Part shown: in pieces, positions 31,754 to 40,109 of the stretch
How the letters are laid out: each line of letters begins with the position of its first letter
Position numbering within the stretch: position 1 is the stretch's first letter
Assembly: GCF_012844365.1 (NCBI RefSeq)
Contig: NZ_CP051626.1
Span: forward strand, 372,001-436,000
DNA from: Brevibacterium sp. 'Marine'
Lineage (GTDB): Bacteria; Actinomycetota; Actinomycetes; Actinomycetales; Brevibacteriaceae
Direction of reading: 5' to 3'
DNA length: 64,000 bases
Notes under the pieces: model-generated
Databases searched by the model: none
Told to the model about the DNA's origin: nothing
Seen by the model: the letters and a program-made list of their open reading frames with translations, nothing else
Program-made: the position numbers and the translations under genes

Positions 31754-31825
31754 AAGTCACAGTGGTGCTTTTTGTGCTCACGCCGGAGTGAAGACAGAGC
31801 GGTGCCCTCGAGTCGTCATGCCCGG

Positions 31826-33958
31826 CTACGTGCCGAAGAGGCCGTCGATGATGTCGTCGGTGATGAACCTCGAGTGGAGGATCGGAGTGCGAGCGGGGTC
31901 GATGCTTTCAGGCGGTCGCCATGCTGGCCGCCCGTCGGTGAGCATGAAGACTTCCCAGTCGGAGCGGTCCATGAGGTGGTGGTGGAAGGAGCATAGACAA
32001 CACATGTTGTTGATGTCGGTCTTGCCGCCCCTGGCGTGCGGCACAACATGGTTTACGTCGCACCACCCAGGGGGCGCGTCACATCCGGGGAACACGCATC
32101 CGCGGTCTCGGGCGGTGATGACCGCGGTCTGCTTCTTGTTGGCGAAGCGCTGATCTGTGCAGACTTACACCGTGCGAGCCTTTTCATTCATCAGATGGAA
32201 GAAGACAGTGCCGTTGAGGCCGCGTCGAGTGATGTCGTCCATAGGGAAACGGTCGCCGGAGCCTGTGGTGGCTTCGCCGGTGCCGTTGGCGATGTCGGAC
32301 GCTTTTGCTGTGACGACCAGAGCGTAGGGCGAGCCCTTGGCGGCTTCTTTCATGCTGATGCGCGAGATGAGAGTGGCGAAACGCTCGTAGATCCAGGCCT
32401 TCGCATTGGGTTGCTCGCTGATGAGATTGACGGTCGTGCCGTCGGGGCGGACTCCGTGGCCGGCAGGAAAGGACCGAGCGGCAGGGGAGTCTTCGGAATC
32501 GGTCGCGGGATCATCTGAAGCCTCGGGGCCACCGGTGGCCTCGCTAACGGCCCACGGTGGAGCATCGAAGCGATCTCCGGTGAGGACGGCGTCGAGAGGC
32601 TCGAACTTTTCCTCGCCGCTGGAGGATTCAGCTGTGCTCGCTGTGTTGTCTTTCGCGGATTGGATCCTTGAGGTCAGCAGTCCGTGCAGTTCGGATCCCG
32701 CTACAGGGTCGAGGACGCCCTCCAGCCTCCAGTCTCCGTTGCGCTTGGGCCGGGCAGTGATGAAATAGGCAGAACGGTCGCTGGGGTCGAGCGGCTCGGC
32801 GCCGTCGGGGTCGATGAGTGCAAGCATCTGACGGAAGATGTCGCGAAGCTCGCTGACAGTCACCGACTTCGCGTACTTCACGAGGTCGGTTTCCACGCGG
32901 GATCTCGTCTCATGGTCCACCCACGGGGGCAGCGCCTTGAGGCAGTCTTCGATGACAGTGAGATGCTCCGCGGGCAGGGTGCCGAGGTAGAGCTGTTCGG
33001 CGACGAGCGGGTGTTCGGGCTCAAGCGGTTGGCCGTCGAGCGCGACTCGTCCGCCGAGATTCTCTGCGAGCTTTGCTCGGCGGTTCGCTTCTCGGCCCGA
33101 GAGGTTGAGGCGTTCCTGGATGAGCGCCTTGGTCGACTTGGCGCCACTGTCTTTAGGCGTGCCGACGCGTTCGTAGACGGCAAGTGCCAAGGTGGACAGG
33201 GATTCACTCAGCCGACGCAGCGCCTCGGCCCCGTCGATGACCTGCAGGGCTTCGCCGGGCCCCATCGGCCGGTCGAATGCCCGAAGCCCTGCGACCAGCC
33301 CGGTCAGGGAGGCGATCGAGTCGGTGATCTCGGGAGTGCTCGCGGCAAGGTCGTTCCAGGCGGAGTCGGTGAGGACTGGGTGGAGTGAGGTCGGTCGGTG
33401 AAAGTCTTCTTCAGCCTCGGGCTGAGCTGCGGCGGGGGCGCTTGCGGTGGCCGGGGTGGCGGGATCAGTGGATGCGGGCTGCGTGGTTGAGCGGTTTTGC
33501 TCACTTGTTTCGAACAGCGCGGTCGGGTTCGGCTGTGAAATCGAGTCTGTCGGAGCGTTCGGCTCGATCTCAGTGGACGATGCTGAAGCGTCGGCTGCGT
33601 TCGGTTGTTCGGCGTCGGAAGTCGACCCAGCTTCGTCCTGCTCTTCGCCGTCGGTGGAGACGGAGTTGGTCGCTACGGGGGCAAGGGCCTCGAACACCTC
33701 GGCGAAGTGGTGGCCGCTGAGGTCGAGCCCGGCTGCCTTGAGCTGCTCAGCCAGAGACTCAGGGCGTGGTGACTCGCTTTCGGGGTGCATGGGGGCGTTG
33801 TCCGCGGCGTCACGAGCGGCACGAGAAGGGACGTTGGTGGGATCTGTGGGACCCGATGTGCTCGGTGGCCGTCGACTCGCCCCGCCGCGCGAGTCAGTGA
33901 CAGCGCGGCGGTCGCGCTTTTCTGACTTGCGTCGCTTGCGGTCGGGGGTGAATGTCAT
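31826..33958 (-). pseudogene. DUF222-HNH endonuclease gene with one in-frame stop
   Basis: A DUF222 protein with a C-terminal HNH nuclease domain, about 710 codons long. The N-terminal 200 residues are acidic and disordered. The DUF222 helical region follows (AEALRRLSESLSTLALAVYERVGTPKDSGAKSTKALIQERLNLSGREANRRAKLAE, and later YFITARPKRNGDWRLEG). After FHLMNEKARTV a TAA stop occurs at 32165-32167. The same frame then continues with QRFANKKQTAVITARDRGCVFPGCDAPPGWCDVNHVVPHARGGKTDINNMCCLCSFHHH and LMDRSDWEVF to 31826, the complete HNH domain. No frameshift is needed, since one base change restores the gene. DUF222-HNH genes are numerous, variable actinobacterial elements. Readthrough or a sequencing error is possible. 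A TTGTTT-17-TATAAT promoter lies at 34028-34000. Confidence 0.85.
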
Positions 33959-33999
33959 CGCTGTCGAGTTCCGTTCGCCGTTGAAGGTCTCTTACTGAA

Positions 34000-34028
34000 A
34001 TTATAGGCAGTTATAATGGAGAAAACAA
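34000..34028 (-). promoter_or_regulatory. Leftward promoter of the DUF222-HNH gene
   Basis: On the minus strand TTGTTT (34028-34023), a 17-nt spacer and TATAAT (34005-34000), about 42 nt upstream of the gene's ATG. It is a near-consensus sigma-70-type promoter in an AT-rich pocket. Confidence 0.6.
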
Positions 34029-34138
34029 TAGAAACTTCGAAAAATATTCGATTAGAATTATCGTTCCAGTTGAGAGGAACTATTGAAATGATGGAGAACG
34101 CGTCATTGGCGTGTTTGGGTGTGATTCTATCTGTCGGC

Positions 34139-34193
34139 ACCGACACGAGATCGACGCAAGACCGACACGAGACCGACACGAGACCGACACGAG
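34139..34193. repeat. 11-bp tandem repeats
   Basis: ACCGACACGAG occurs at 34139-34149, then a degenerate unit (34150-34160), then three exact copies at 34161-34193. It is part of the 467-nt intergenic region between the DUF222-HNH gene and the second LysR gene. Confidence 0.85.
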
Positions 34194-34232
34194 ATCAGCG
34201 CGGAATGCCGCGGCGATCAAAGGCTCCGCGGT

Positions 34233-34360
34233 GGGCCGCTTCGGTGAGGGCGGCATTCCTGTGGCGGCGGGCCGCCTCGGTGAGGACGGCATTCCTGTGG
34301 CGGCGGGCCGCCTCGGCGAAAACGGCATTCCTGCGGCCGCGGGCCGACTGGGTGGAGACG
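34233..34360. repeat. 36-bp tandem repeats carrying the GCCTCGGYGAGG motif
   Basis: Three 36-bp units (34233-34268, 34269-34304, 34305-34340) plus a partial fourth, each starting GGGCCGCYTCGGYGA and containing GGCATTCCTG. The period is a multiple of three. One frame (34111-34416) would read GRLGEDGIPVAA-like 12-residue repeats, but it has no ribosome binding site or known relatives. I treat the stretch as non-coding repeat DNA. Confidence 0.8.
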
Positions 34361-34425
34361 ATGAGGCCGCCTCGGCGGGGCAGCATCTGCATGCATGGCC
34401 GCTGCGGGTGGGATGATGAGGGATT

Positions 34426-35358
34426 ATGGCACTCGATTTCACGCTCGTGCAGCTGCGGTACTTCCAGGAGGTCGCCCGGCGGGAGAACATGACCGAGGCG
34501 GCGAGGCAGCTCAACGTCACCCAATCGGCGATCTCGACGGCGATGGCGCAGCTCGAGCGGACCATCGGCCTCGACCTCTTCATCCGGCAGAAGAACCGGT
34601 CGGTCGTGCTCTCCCCGGCGGGAAAGCGCTTCCTCACGGAGGTCACGCCGTTCCTCGAGTCCTCGGACAACCTCGGGGAGACCGCGCTCGGGCTCTCTCG
34701 GTCGCTGAGCGGTCAGCTGACCGTCGGCGTGTTCTCGCCGATTGCGCCGACGAGGCTGCCGCTCATCCACGATGAGTTCGAGAAGCGCTATCCGGACGTG
34801 CGGGTCAACTACCTCGAGGCGGACCTGGAAGAGCTGCAGCGAGCGGTCACTGCCGGTGACTGCGACATCGCCCTGACTTATACGCTGGGGCTGAGCGACC
34901 GCTTCGACACGTATCTCATCGATGTCGTCAGGCCGCACGTCCTCGTATCACTCGAGCACCGCCTCGGGGCCGGAGGGCGTCCCCGCCCCGTGCATCTGCG
35001 CGAGCTGGCGGACGAGAACTACATCCAGCTCGATCTTCCCTATTCTCGCCAGTACTACGACGAGCTGTTCCGGATCGCCGGGGTCGTCCCGCGTATTCGC
35101 CACTCGTTCTCCGGATACGAGACCGTGCGCTCGTTCGTGGCGATGGGGCTCGGCTACTCCCTGCTCAGCCAGAGCGTCTCCTCGGGGACCTATATCGGTT
35201 CGAAGACCGTCGACATCCCGCTCCTCGACGACTTCCCGAGCATCGACCTCGCATTCATCTGGCCCAACGACGTCCGACTCAATCGGCGGGGCCGGGCCTA
35301 CTGCGAACTGACGAAGGAGATCCTCGGCCCGGCGTCGGGTCATCAATCGGATCTATGA
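34426..35358 (+). CDS. LysR family transcriptional regulator
   Basis: A 310-residue LysR-type regulator. The DNA-binding part is residues 1-65 (TLVQLRYFQEVARRENMTEAARQLNVTQSAISTAMAQLERTIGLDLFIRQKNRSVVLSPAG). The effector domain has SGQLTVGVFSPIAPTRLPLIH and a C-terminal SGYETVRSFVAMGLGYSLL block shared with the regulator at 586-1506. GAGGG precedes the ATG. The MHS transporter, M20 hydrolase and amidase genes follow on the same strand and are its likely regulon, suggesting sensing of an amide or carbamoyl compound. Confidence 0.93.
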   Translation: MALDFTLVQLRYFQEVARRENMTEAARQLNVTQSAISTAMAQLERTIGLDLFIRQKNRSVVLSPAGKRFLTEVTPFLESSDNLGETALGLSRSLSGQLTVGVFSPIAPTRLPLIHDEFEKRYPDVRVNYLEADLEELQRAVTAGDCDIALTYTLGLSDRFDTYLIDVVRPHVLVSLEHRLGAGGRPRPVHLRELADENYIQLDLPYSRQYYDELFRIAGVVPRIRHSFSGYETVRSFVAMGLGYSLLSQSVSSGTYIGSKTVDIPLLDDFPSIDLAFIWPNDVRLNRRGRAYCELTKEILGPASGHQSDL

Positions 35359-35442
35359 GCTACCCAAAAAGTAACTGTTGGACTGATGTGATCTGTGCCG
35401 CAAAGATGGTGCCAACCATCACGCGACTCCAGGAGCACCTCG

Positions 35443-36744
35443 ATGTCCACCCCAACAGTTGAGCAGGGACGCACGTCCACGAGCATGCAGCGGAAAGTGC
35501 TGCTCGGCGGCAGCATCGGCCAGTTCGTCGAGTTCTACGACTTCACGTTGTACGGACTCTCGGCAGTCATTCTGTCCGAATACTTCTTTCCCGACGGCGA
35601 CCGGATCACCGGCCTGCTGGTCATCTTCGCGACCTTCGGCGTCGCCTTCGTCATGCGCCCCCTCGGCGGACTGTTCTTCGGAGCCCTCGGGGACAAGGTG
35701 GGCCGACGGAAGACGCTGACCATCACGATCTTCCTCGTCGGAGCCTGCACGGCGCTCATCGGCATCCTGCCCGGGTTCGACACGATCGGATGGCTCGCCC
35801 CGATCCTGCTCATCCTCGCCCGACTCGGACAGGGCTTCTCCGCCGGCGGCGAATCCGTGGGCGGACCCTCCTTCGTCTACGAACACGCCCCGGTGGCCAA
35901 GCGCGGTCTGTGGATCAACATCACTTTGGCCGCGACTGCTCTGCCCTCGGTGTTCGCCGGCGGTCTCATCCTGGTGCTGTCGACGGTGATGAGCGATGCG
36001 TCCTTCGATTCCTGGGGTTGGCGAGTGCCGTTCCTGCTGGCCCTGCCGCTGTCGGCCGTCGGTCTGTGGATCCGGTCGAAGACCGACGAATCCGAGCTGT
36101 TCAAGCAGACTGCTGCGGAACGTCCCAAGGAGTTCAGCCCGATCCGCGAATCCTTCCGCGAGAACTGGGTCGGCATGCTCCAGGTCTTCTTCGTCCTCGG
36201 CGTCACCGCACTCGGCTTCTACATGCTCTCGGCCTACTTCGTCACCTACATCCAGACCACGGGAGACCTCAGCCGTGAGCAGTCGCTGCTGATCAATGCG
36301 ATCGCCATGGCCAGCTACACGATCTTCCTGCCCATCGCGGGCCACCTCGGTGATCGGTTCGGTCGGCGCCCCATGCTCATCGCGGGCACGATTCTGCTGG
36401 CGGTCACCTCGGTGCCGGCGTTCGGCCTTGTGACTAGCGGACACATGGGGCTGGCCTTCCTCGGGCAGACCATCTTCGTCCTCGCGCTCTGCTGCTACGG
36501 CGGCGGCTGCTACACCTTCTTCTGCGAGCGATTCTCGACGAAGACGCGGTTCACCTCGGCGGCCATCAGCTACAACATCTCGTACGCAGTGCTCGGCGGC
36601 ACCGCGCCGTTCGTCGGCACCTGGCTCGTCGACATCACCGGCGTCAACACCGCTCCCGGCTACTACATGGCCGCAGTCGCCGCCCTGTGCCTCGTCCTCA
36701 TCTTCGTCACGCGTCTGCCCGAGACCCGTGGACGGCTGGGGTGA
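35443..36744 (+). CDS. MHS-type MFS proton symporter
   Basis: A 433-residue, 12-helix transporter of the metabolite:H+ symporter (MHS) branch of the MFS. It has LGGSIGQFVEFYDFTLYGLSAVI at the start, RPLGGLFFGALGDKVGRRKTL for the first loop, ILARLGQGFSAGGESVGGPSFVYEHAP in helix 4, and GHLGDRFGRRPMLIAG in the second half. MHS members import organic acids, betaines and aromatic acids. AGGAG lies 7 nt before the ATG at 35443. It follows the LysR gene and precedes the amidohydrolase, so it probably imports their substrate. Confidence 0.92.
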   Translation: MSTPTVEQGRTSTSMQRKVLLGGSIGQFVEFYDFTLYGLSAVILSEYFFPDGDRITGLLVIFATFGVAFVMRPLGGLFFGALGDKVGRRKTLTITIFLVGACTALIGILPGFDTIGWLAPILLILARLGQGFSAGGESVGGPSFVYEHAPVAKRGLWINITLAATALPSVFAGGLILVLSTVMSDASFDSWGWRVPFLLALPLSAVGLWIRSKTDESELFKQTAAERPKEFSPIRESFRENWVGMLQVFFVLGVTALGFYMLSAYFVTYIQTTGDLSREQSLLINAIAMASYTIFLPIAGHLGDRFGRRPMLIAGTILLAVTSVPAFGLVTSGHMGLAFLGQTIFVLALCCYGGGCYTFFCERFSTKTRFTSAAISYNISYAVLGGTAPFVGTWLVDITGVNTAPGYYMAAVAALCLVLIFVTRLPETRGRLG

Positions 36745-36950
36745 GCACTGGTGAGCCTGCATTGACATCGAGTTTCGTCCACTTTCACATCACATTTTGT
36801 ACAGATCATCGAGATGAAAAGCGATGAACTGAACGAAAAGCGATGTGCGAGCCCCAACCGACCCCCCCCCACCCGCGCCCCACCAGAGCCCCACCCGCGC
36901 CCCAGACCCATGCAAACCACTACCCACCCTCATGAGAGAAGCGATCAGCA
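36745..36950 (+). promoter_or_regulatory. Leader of the amidohydrolase-amidase unit
   Basis: 206 nt. A TTGACA box at 36762-36767 has a weak -10 (TCACAT, 36785-36790) 17 nt later. A direct repeat GAAAAGCGATG occurs at 36816-36826 and 36835-36845. A strongly C-rich tract at 36851-36915, with a long run of C, follows just before the gene. No coding sequence was seen. Confidence 0.45.
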
Positions 36951-38258
36951 ATGAACCATCAGGCAGCCCCGTCCTCCGACGCAGCCTTCCTCGCCGACTT
37001 CCACTTCGTCGCCACCATCGGTGCCACCGACAACAACGGCGTCGACCGGCAGGCGCTGACGCCGGAGGACAAGCAGACGCGTGACTGGATGCGCGGCTGG
37101 GCGACGGACAACGGCTTCGACGTGCGCGTCGACGCGATCGGGAACATGTTCGCGTGCCTCGATTTCGTCCCCGAAGCCCCGTACGTCCTCATCGGCTCCC
37201 ACCTCGACTCGCAGCCGCTCGGGGGGCGCTTCGACGGAGCCTACGGAGTCATCGCCGCCCTCTTCGCGGCCCTGCGGGTGAAAGAGGAGCTCGCCGAATC
37301 TGGTCTGAAACCCACGTTCAATCTCGCCGTCGTCAACTGGTTCAACGAGGAGGGCGGTCGCTTCGCCCCGTCGATCATGGGCAGCTCCGTCTACGCCGGG
37401 CTCTTCGACCTCGACGAGATGCTCGCCGTCACCGATCTCAAAGGCACCACCGTCGCCGAGGCGCTGGGCGCCATCGGCTATGCCGGCACCGACCCCCCGC
37501 CGGAGGCGATCACCTACGCCGAGATCCACATCGAACAGGGCCGCATCCTCGAACGCGAAGCCACGGACATCGGCGTCGTCGAGGCCAGCTGGTACACACA
37601 GAAACTCGACATCGACGTCCTCGGCGAACAGTCGCACACGGGAGCAACCGCGATGGCCGACCGGCACGATGCGCTCGTCGCAGCCGCGAAGGTCGTCCTC
37701 GCGGTCGCCGAGGTGGTCGATGAGTTCGAGGAAGAAGCGCTCGTTTCCTCGGTCGGCCAGCACGTCGTCGAACCGAACTCGCCGATCGTCGTTCCCCGCC
37801 GCGTCCATATGGTCGCCGACCTCCGCTCCTCCGCTCCCGCCATCGTCCAAGCCGCCCGCGACTCGCTCAAGACCCAGATCGCCAAGATCGCCCGCGCCCA
37901 CGACATCACGATCAACGTCCGCGACTTCGACATCCGCGACAAACGCCAATTCCCGACCGAGGGCGTCGAACTCGCCGAGAAAGCCGTCGCCAACGAGGGC
38001 TTGAGCATCCGCCGGCTGGAAACCATGGCCGGTCACGATTCCGTGGCGATGAATCACCGCGTGCCCGCCGTGATGATGTTCGTGCCCAGCGTCGACGGCG
38101 TCTCCCACTGCGAACGCGAATTCACCACCGACGACGACATGCTCCGCGGAGTCCGCGTCCTCACCTCGGTGGCCGGCGAACTCGTCCGTGGTGAACTCGC
38201 CGACGTCCGTGACGGTGCCGTGTGGGTCGGTTCCTCCGTCGCCGAGGCGCGCGCATGA
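36951..38258 (+). CDS. M20-family Zn-dependent amidohydrolase (N-carbamoyl-amino-acid/allantoate type)
   Basis: A 435-residue M20/M28-fold hydrolase of the beta-ureidopropionase/allantoate amidohydrolase/N-carbamoyl-L-amino-acid hydrolase group. Metal ligands are recognisable: His84 (IGSHLDSQPLGG), Asp95 (GRFDGAYG), Glu133-Glu134 (NWFNEEGGRF), His193 (AEIHIEQG) and the C-terminal His in SVDGVSHCERE. In the last motif SHCERE replaces the common SHNPAE, so substrate preference may differ. Such enzymes release ammonia and CO2 from carbamoyl amino acids or ureidoglycolates. It overlaps a 25-codon ORF by ATGA and lies upstream of an amidase. Confidence 0.9.
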   Translation: MNHQAAPSSDAAFLADFHFVATIGATDNNGVDRQALTPEDKQTRDWMRGWATDNGFDVRVDAIGNMFACLDFVPEAPYVLIGSHLDSQPLGGRFDGAYGVIAALFAALRVKEELAESGLKPTFNLAVVNWFNEEGGRFAPSIMGSSVYAGLFDLDEMLAVTDLKGTTVAEALGAIGYAGTDPPPEAITYAEIHIEQGRILEREATDIGVVEASWYTQKLDIDVLGEQSHTGATAMADRHDALVAAAKVVLAVAEVVDEFEEEALVSSVGQHVVEPNSPIVVPRRVHMVADLRSSAPAIVQAARDSLKTQIAKIARAHDITINVRDFDIRDKRQFPTEGVELAEKAVANEGLSIRRLETMAGHDSVAMNHRVPAVMMFVPSVDGVSHCEREFTTDDDMLRGVRVLTSVAGELVRGELADVRDGAVWVGSSVAEARA

Positions 38259-38332
38259 GCACCGATATTCAGCGCATCCGCTACGGTGAGAGCAGCGACC
38301 TCCTGCGAACTCACATCGAGGTGACCCCATGA
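38255..38332 (+). CDS. 25-residue translationally coupled mini-ORF
   Basis: An ORF of 25 codons beginning MSTDIQRIRYGESSDLL. Its ATG overlaps the amidohydrolase stop (ATGA, 38255-38258) and its own stop overlaps the amidase start (ATGA, 38329-38332). Both overlaps are exact, so ribosomes leaving the first gene can reach the third only through this frame. It may be a coupling peptide or the remnant of a deleted gene. No homology is recognised. Confidence 0.5.
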   Translation: MSTDIQRIRYGESSDLLRTHIEVTP

Positions 38333-39936
38333 CCGCCAATGCAACCGGTCCAGCCACAGCGCCCGACCCCACTCAACCCTGGACTCTGTCCGCCACCGAG
38401 GCGCTCGCTGCTTTCCGGACCAAGGAGCTGTCCCCGGTCGACTACCTGAGCTCGCTCATCGGTCGGATCACCTCTGACGATGAGCGCATCAATGCGGTCA
38501 CCGAAGTCGTCGAGGAGGCGGTCACCTCGGCGCGGGAGGCCGAGACGTTCTATGCGAACGCCACCGATGATGACCTCGCCGAGGCGGCCGCCTCCCGTCC
38601 GCTGCTCGGGCTTCCCGTGATCGCCAAGGAGAAACACGCGATCGCCGGCCGCGGCCTCACCCAAGGGCTGCTCCACGAACGCGACACCATCGCCGACAAC
38701 GATGCCGCGATCATCGCCCGCATCCGCGCCGCCGGGGGATTCGTCCACGCCCGTGCGACCTCGCCGGAGTTCAGCTGCGCGACGATCACGCACTCGCCGA
38801 TGTGGGGCGTGACCCGCAACCCGTGGAACCTCGACCTCTCACCCGGCGGGTCCTCCGGCGGGTCCGGTGCCGCGCTCGCCGCCGGGTTTGCGCCCCTGGC
38901 CACCGCCTCCGACATCGCCGGTTCGACGAGGCTGCCCGCCGCGTTCACCGGCACCGTCGGGTACAAAGCCCCGTACGGCCGGATCCCCGGCGCCCAGCCG
39001 CTGGCCGCCGACTGGTATCGCGGGGATGGGCCGATGGCGCGCACCGTCGCCGACGCCGCCCTGCTCGCCAAGGTCATGGTCGGCGTCGATCCGAGCGATC
39101 ACGCGACGATCGCCTCGCCCGGGTTCCTCGATGACTTCGACCCCGCCGAGGCGGCCGACCGACTCCGCGGACGCAAGGTCGCGCTGTGCGTGCGATTGGG
39201 GGACTTCCCCGTCGGGAAGGACATCGAAGCGAACACCCGCGCGGTCGCCTCGGCGCTGGAATCGGCAGGGGCGGACGTCGAGGAGATCGCACTGCCGTGG
39301 ACGGCCGAGCGGATCTTCGAGACCGCGTTCACGCATTTCGGGAACCTGCTCGCGCCCGCCATGCGCCAGGCCACCCGCGGCCATGAACACACCCTGGCTG
39401 AGTACACGGTGCGGTTCATGGACGATGCGGAAGCTGTCGCCGCACGCCGCTCCTTCTATGACGGACTCGCCATGGAAGCGCAGATCCAGGCGGAGCTGGC
39501 CTCTGCGATGGACGGGTTCGATGTGCTCGTGGCGCCCACCTCGGCGGTGGCGGGACTGGATGCCGATGCGAGCTATCTCGACGGGATCTGGGTCGGTGCC
39601 GACGGCGTCGGTCGCGAAGGTGGCGGCATCGGTCGCGAAGGCGGAGTCGGACAGGCAGATGGAACACGCAGTGCGGGAGTCGGGGGAGACACCGACGGCG
39701 TGCGTCTCGACCACTACTGGCAGGCGCATATGACGATGCCGTTCAATATCTGCAACCGTGTGCCGATCGTCAATGTGCCTTCCGGCATGGCCGACTGCGG
39801 CATCCCCACAGGAGTCCAGGTCATCGCTCACCCCTACGACGACACCCGCGCCTTCGACGTCGCCGCCGCGATCGAGCAGCTGCGGCCGTGGACCGGGCTG
39901 GCGCCGACGGTGCAGCTGGGCTCATCCGATCGATGA
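38329..39936 (+). CDS. Amidase-signature family enzyme
   Basis: A 535-residue amidase. The Ser-cisSer-Lys triad fits Lys100 (GLPVIAKEKHAI), Ser175 (SPGGSSGGSG) and nucleophile Ser199 (DIAGSTRLPA), with the usual 24-residue spacing between the two serines. ASDIAGSTR replaces the common DIGGSIR. A glycine-rich low-complexity insertion of about 40 residues (from about 423) includes a 21-bp tandem duplication at 39604-39645 and is unusual for the family. The C-terminal YWQAHMTMPFNICNRVPIVNVPSG follows. It is coupled to the M20 hydrolase through the mini-ORF. Together they probably deamidate and then decarbamoylate an imported compound. The substrate is unknown. Confidence 0.9.
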   Translation: MTANATGPATAPDPTQPWTLSATEALAAFRTKELSPVDYLSSLIGRITSDDERINAVTEVVEEAVTSAREAETFYANATDDDLAEAAASRPLLGLPVIAKEKHAIAGRGLTQGLLHERDTIADNDAAIIARIRAAGGFVHARATSPEFSCATITHSPMWGVTRNPWNLDLSPGGSSGGSGAALAAGFAPLATASDIAGSTRLPAAFTGTVGYKAPYGRIPGAQPLAADWYRGDGPMARTVADAALLAKVMVGVDPSDHATIASPGFLDDFDPAEAADRLRGRKVALCVRLGDFPVGKDIEANTRAVASALESAGADVEEIALPWTAERIFETAFTHFGNLLAPAMRQATRGHEHTLAEYTVRFMDDAEAVAARRSFYDGLAMEAQIQAELASAMDGFDVLVAPTSAVAGLDADASYLDGIWVGADGVGREGGGIGREGGVGQADGTRSAGVGGDTDGVRLDHYWQAHMTMPFNICNRVPIVNVPSGMADCGIPTGVQVIAHPYDDTRAFDVAAAIEQLRPWTGLAPTVQLGSSDR

Positions 39937-39939
39937 GCA

Positions 39940-39976
39940 CACCCTCGCCGAGGTGGGGCGTGCCTCGGCGAGGGTG
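39940..39976 (+). terminator. Terminator hairpin after the amidase
   Basis: Perfect 14-bp arms (CACCCTCGCCGAGG at 39940-39953; CCTCGGCGAGGGTG at 39963-39976) with a 9-nt loop start 3 nt after the amidase stop. The stem is built from two opposed copies of the window-wide CTCGCCGAGG motif. Confidence 0.85.
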
Positions 39977-40109
39977 GGCCCCCCTGGGAGGTCATGGGGG
40001 TCATCGACCTGGCCGGCCGCCCCGGCAGTGATCGCGAGCTGCTCGCCTTCGCCGCTCGGTTAGGCTGAATTCGAACAGCAGACGCGTCGAACGAACCGGA
40101 GTCGGGCCG

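Noticed and set aside
31619..31996. 125-codon open frame after the MarR gene
   Set aside because: It is low-complexity and Arg/Gly-rich, lies over GC-rich repeats and runs antisense to the HNH domain, so it is not credible as a gene.
32165..32167. Selenocysteine or frameshift explanation for the DUF222-HNH break
   Set aside because: The codon is TAA, not TGA, and both halves are in the same frame, so simple nonsense, readthrough or error suffices.
34233..34340. 36-bp repeats as a CRISPR array
   Set aside because: The units are directly adjacent with no unique spacers, and there are no cas genes.
34111..34416. Possible 101-residue gene with GRLGEDGIPVAA-like repeats
   Set aside because: It has no ribosome binding site or leaderless -10 geometry and no recognisable family. 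Its repeats coincide with non-coding motif repeats seen elsewhere, so it is kept only as a repeat feature and a question.
36851..36915. C-rich tract as a structured RNA or riboswitch
   Set aside because: It is only simple C-rich sequence; no conserved pairing or known aptamer pattern was recognised.
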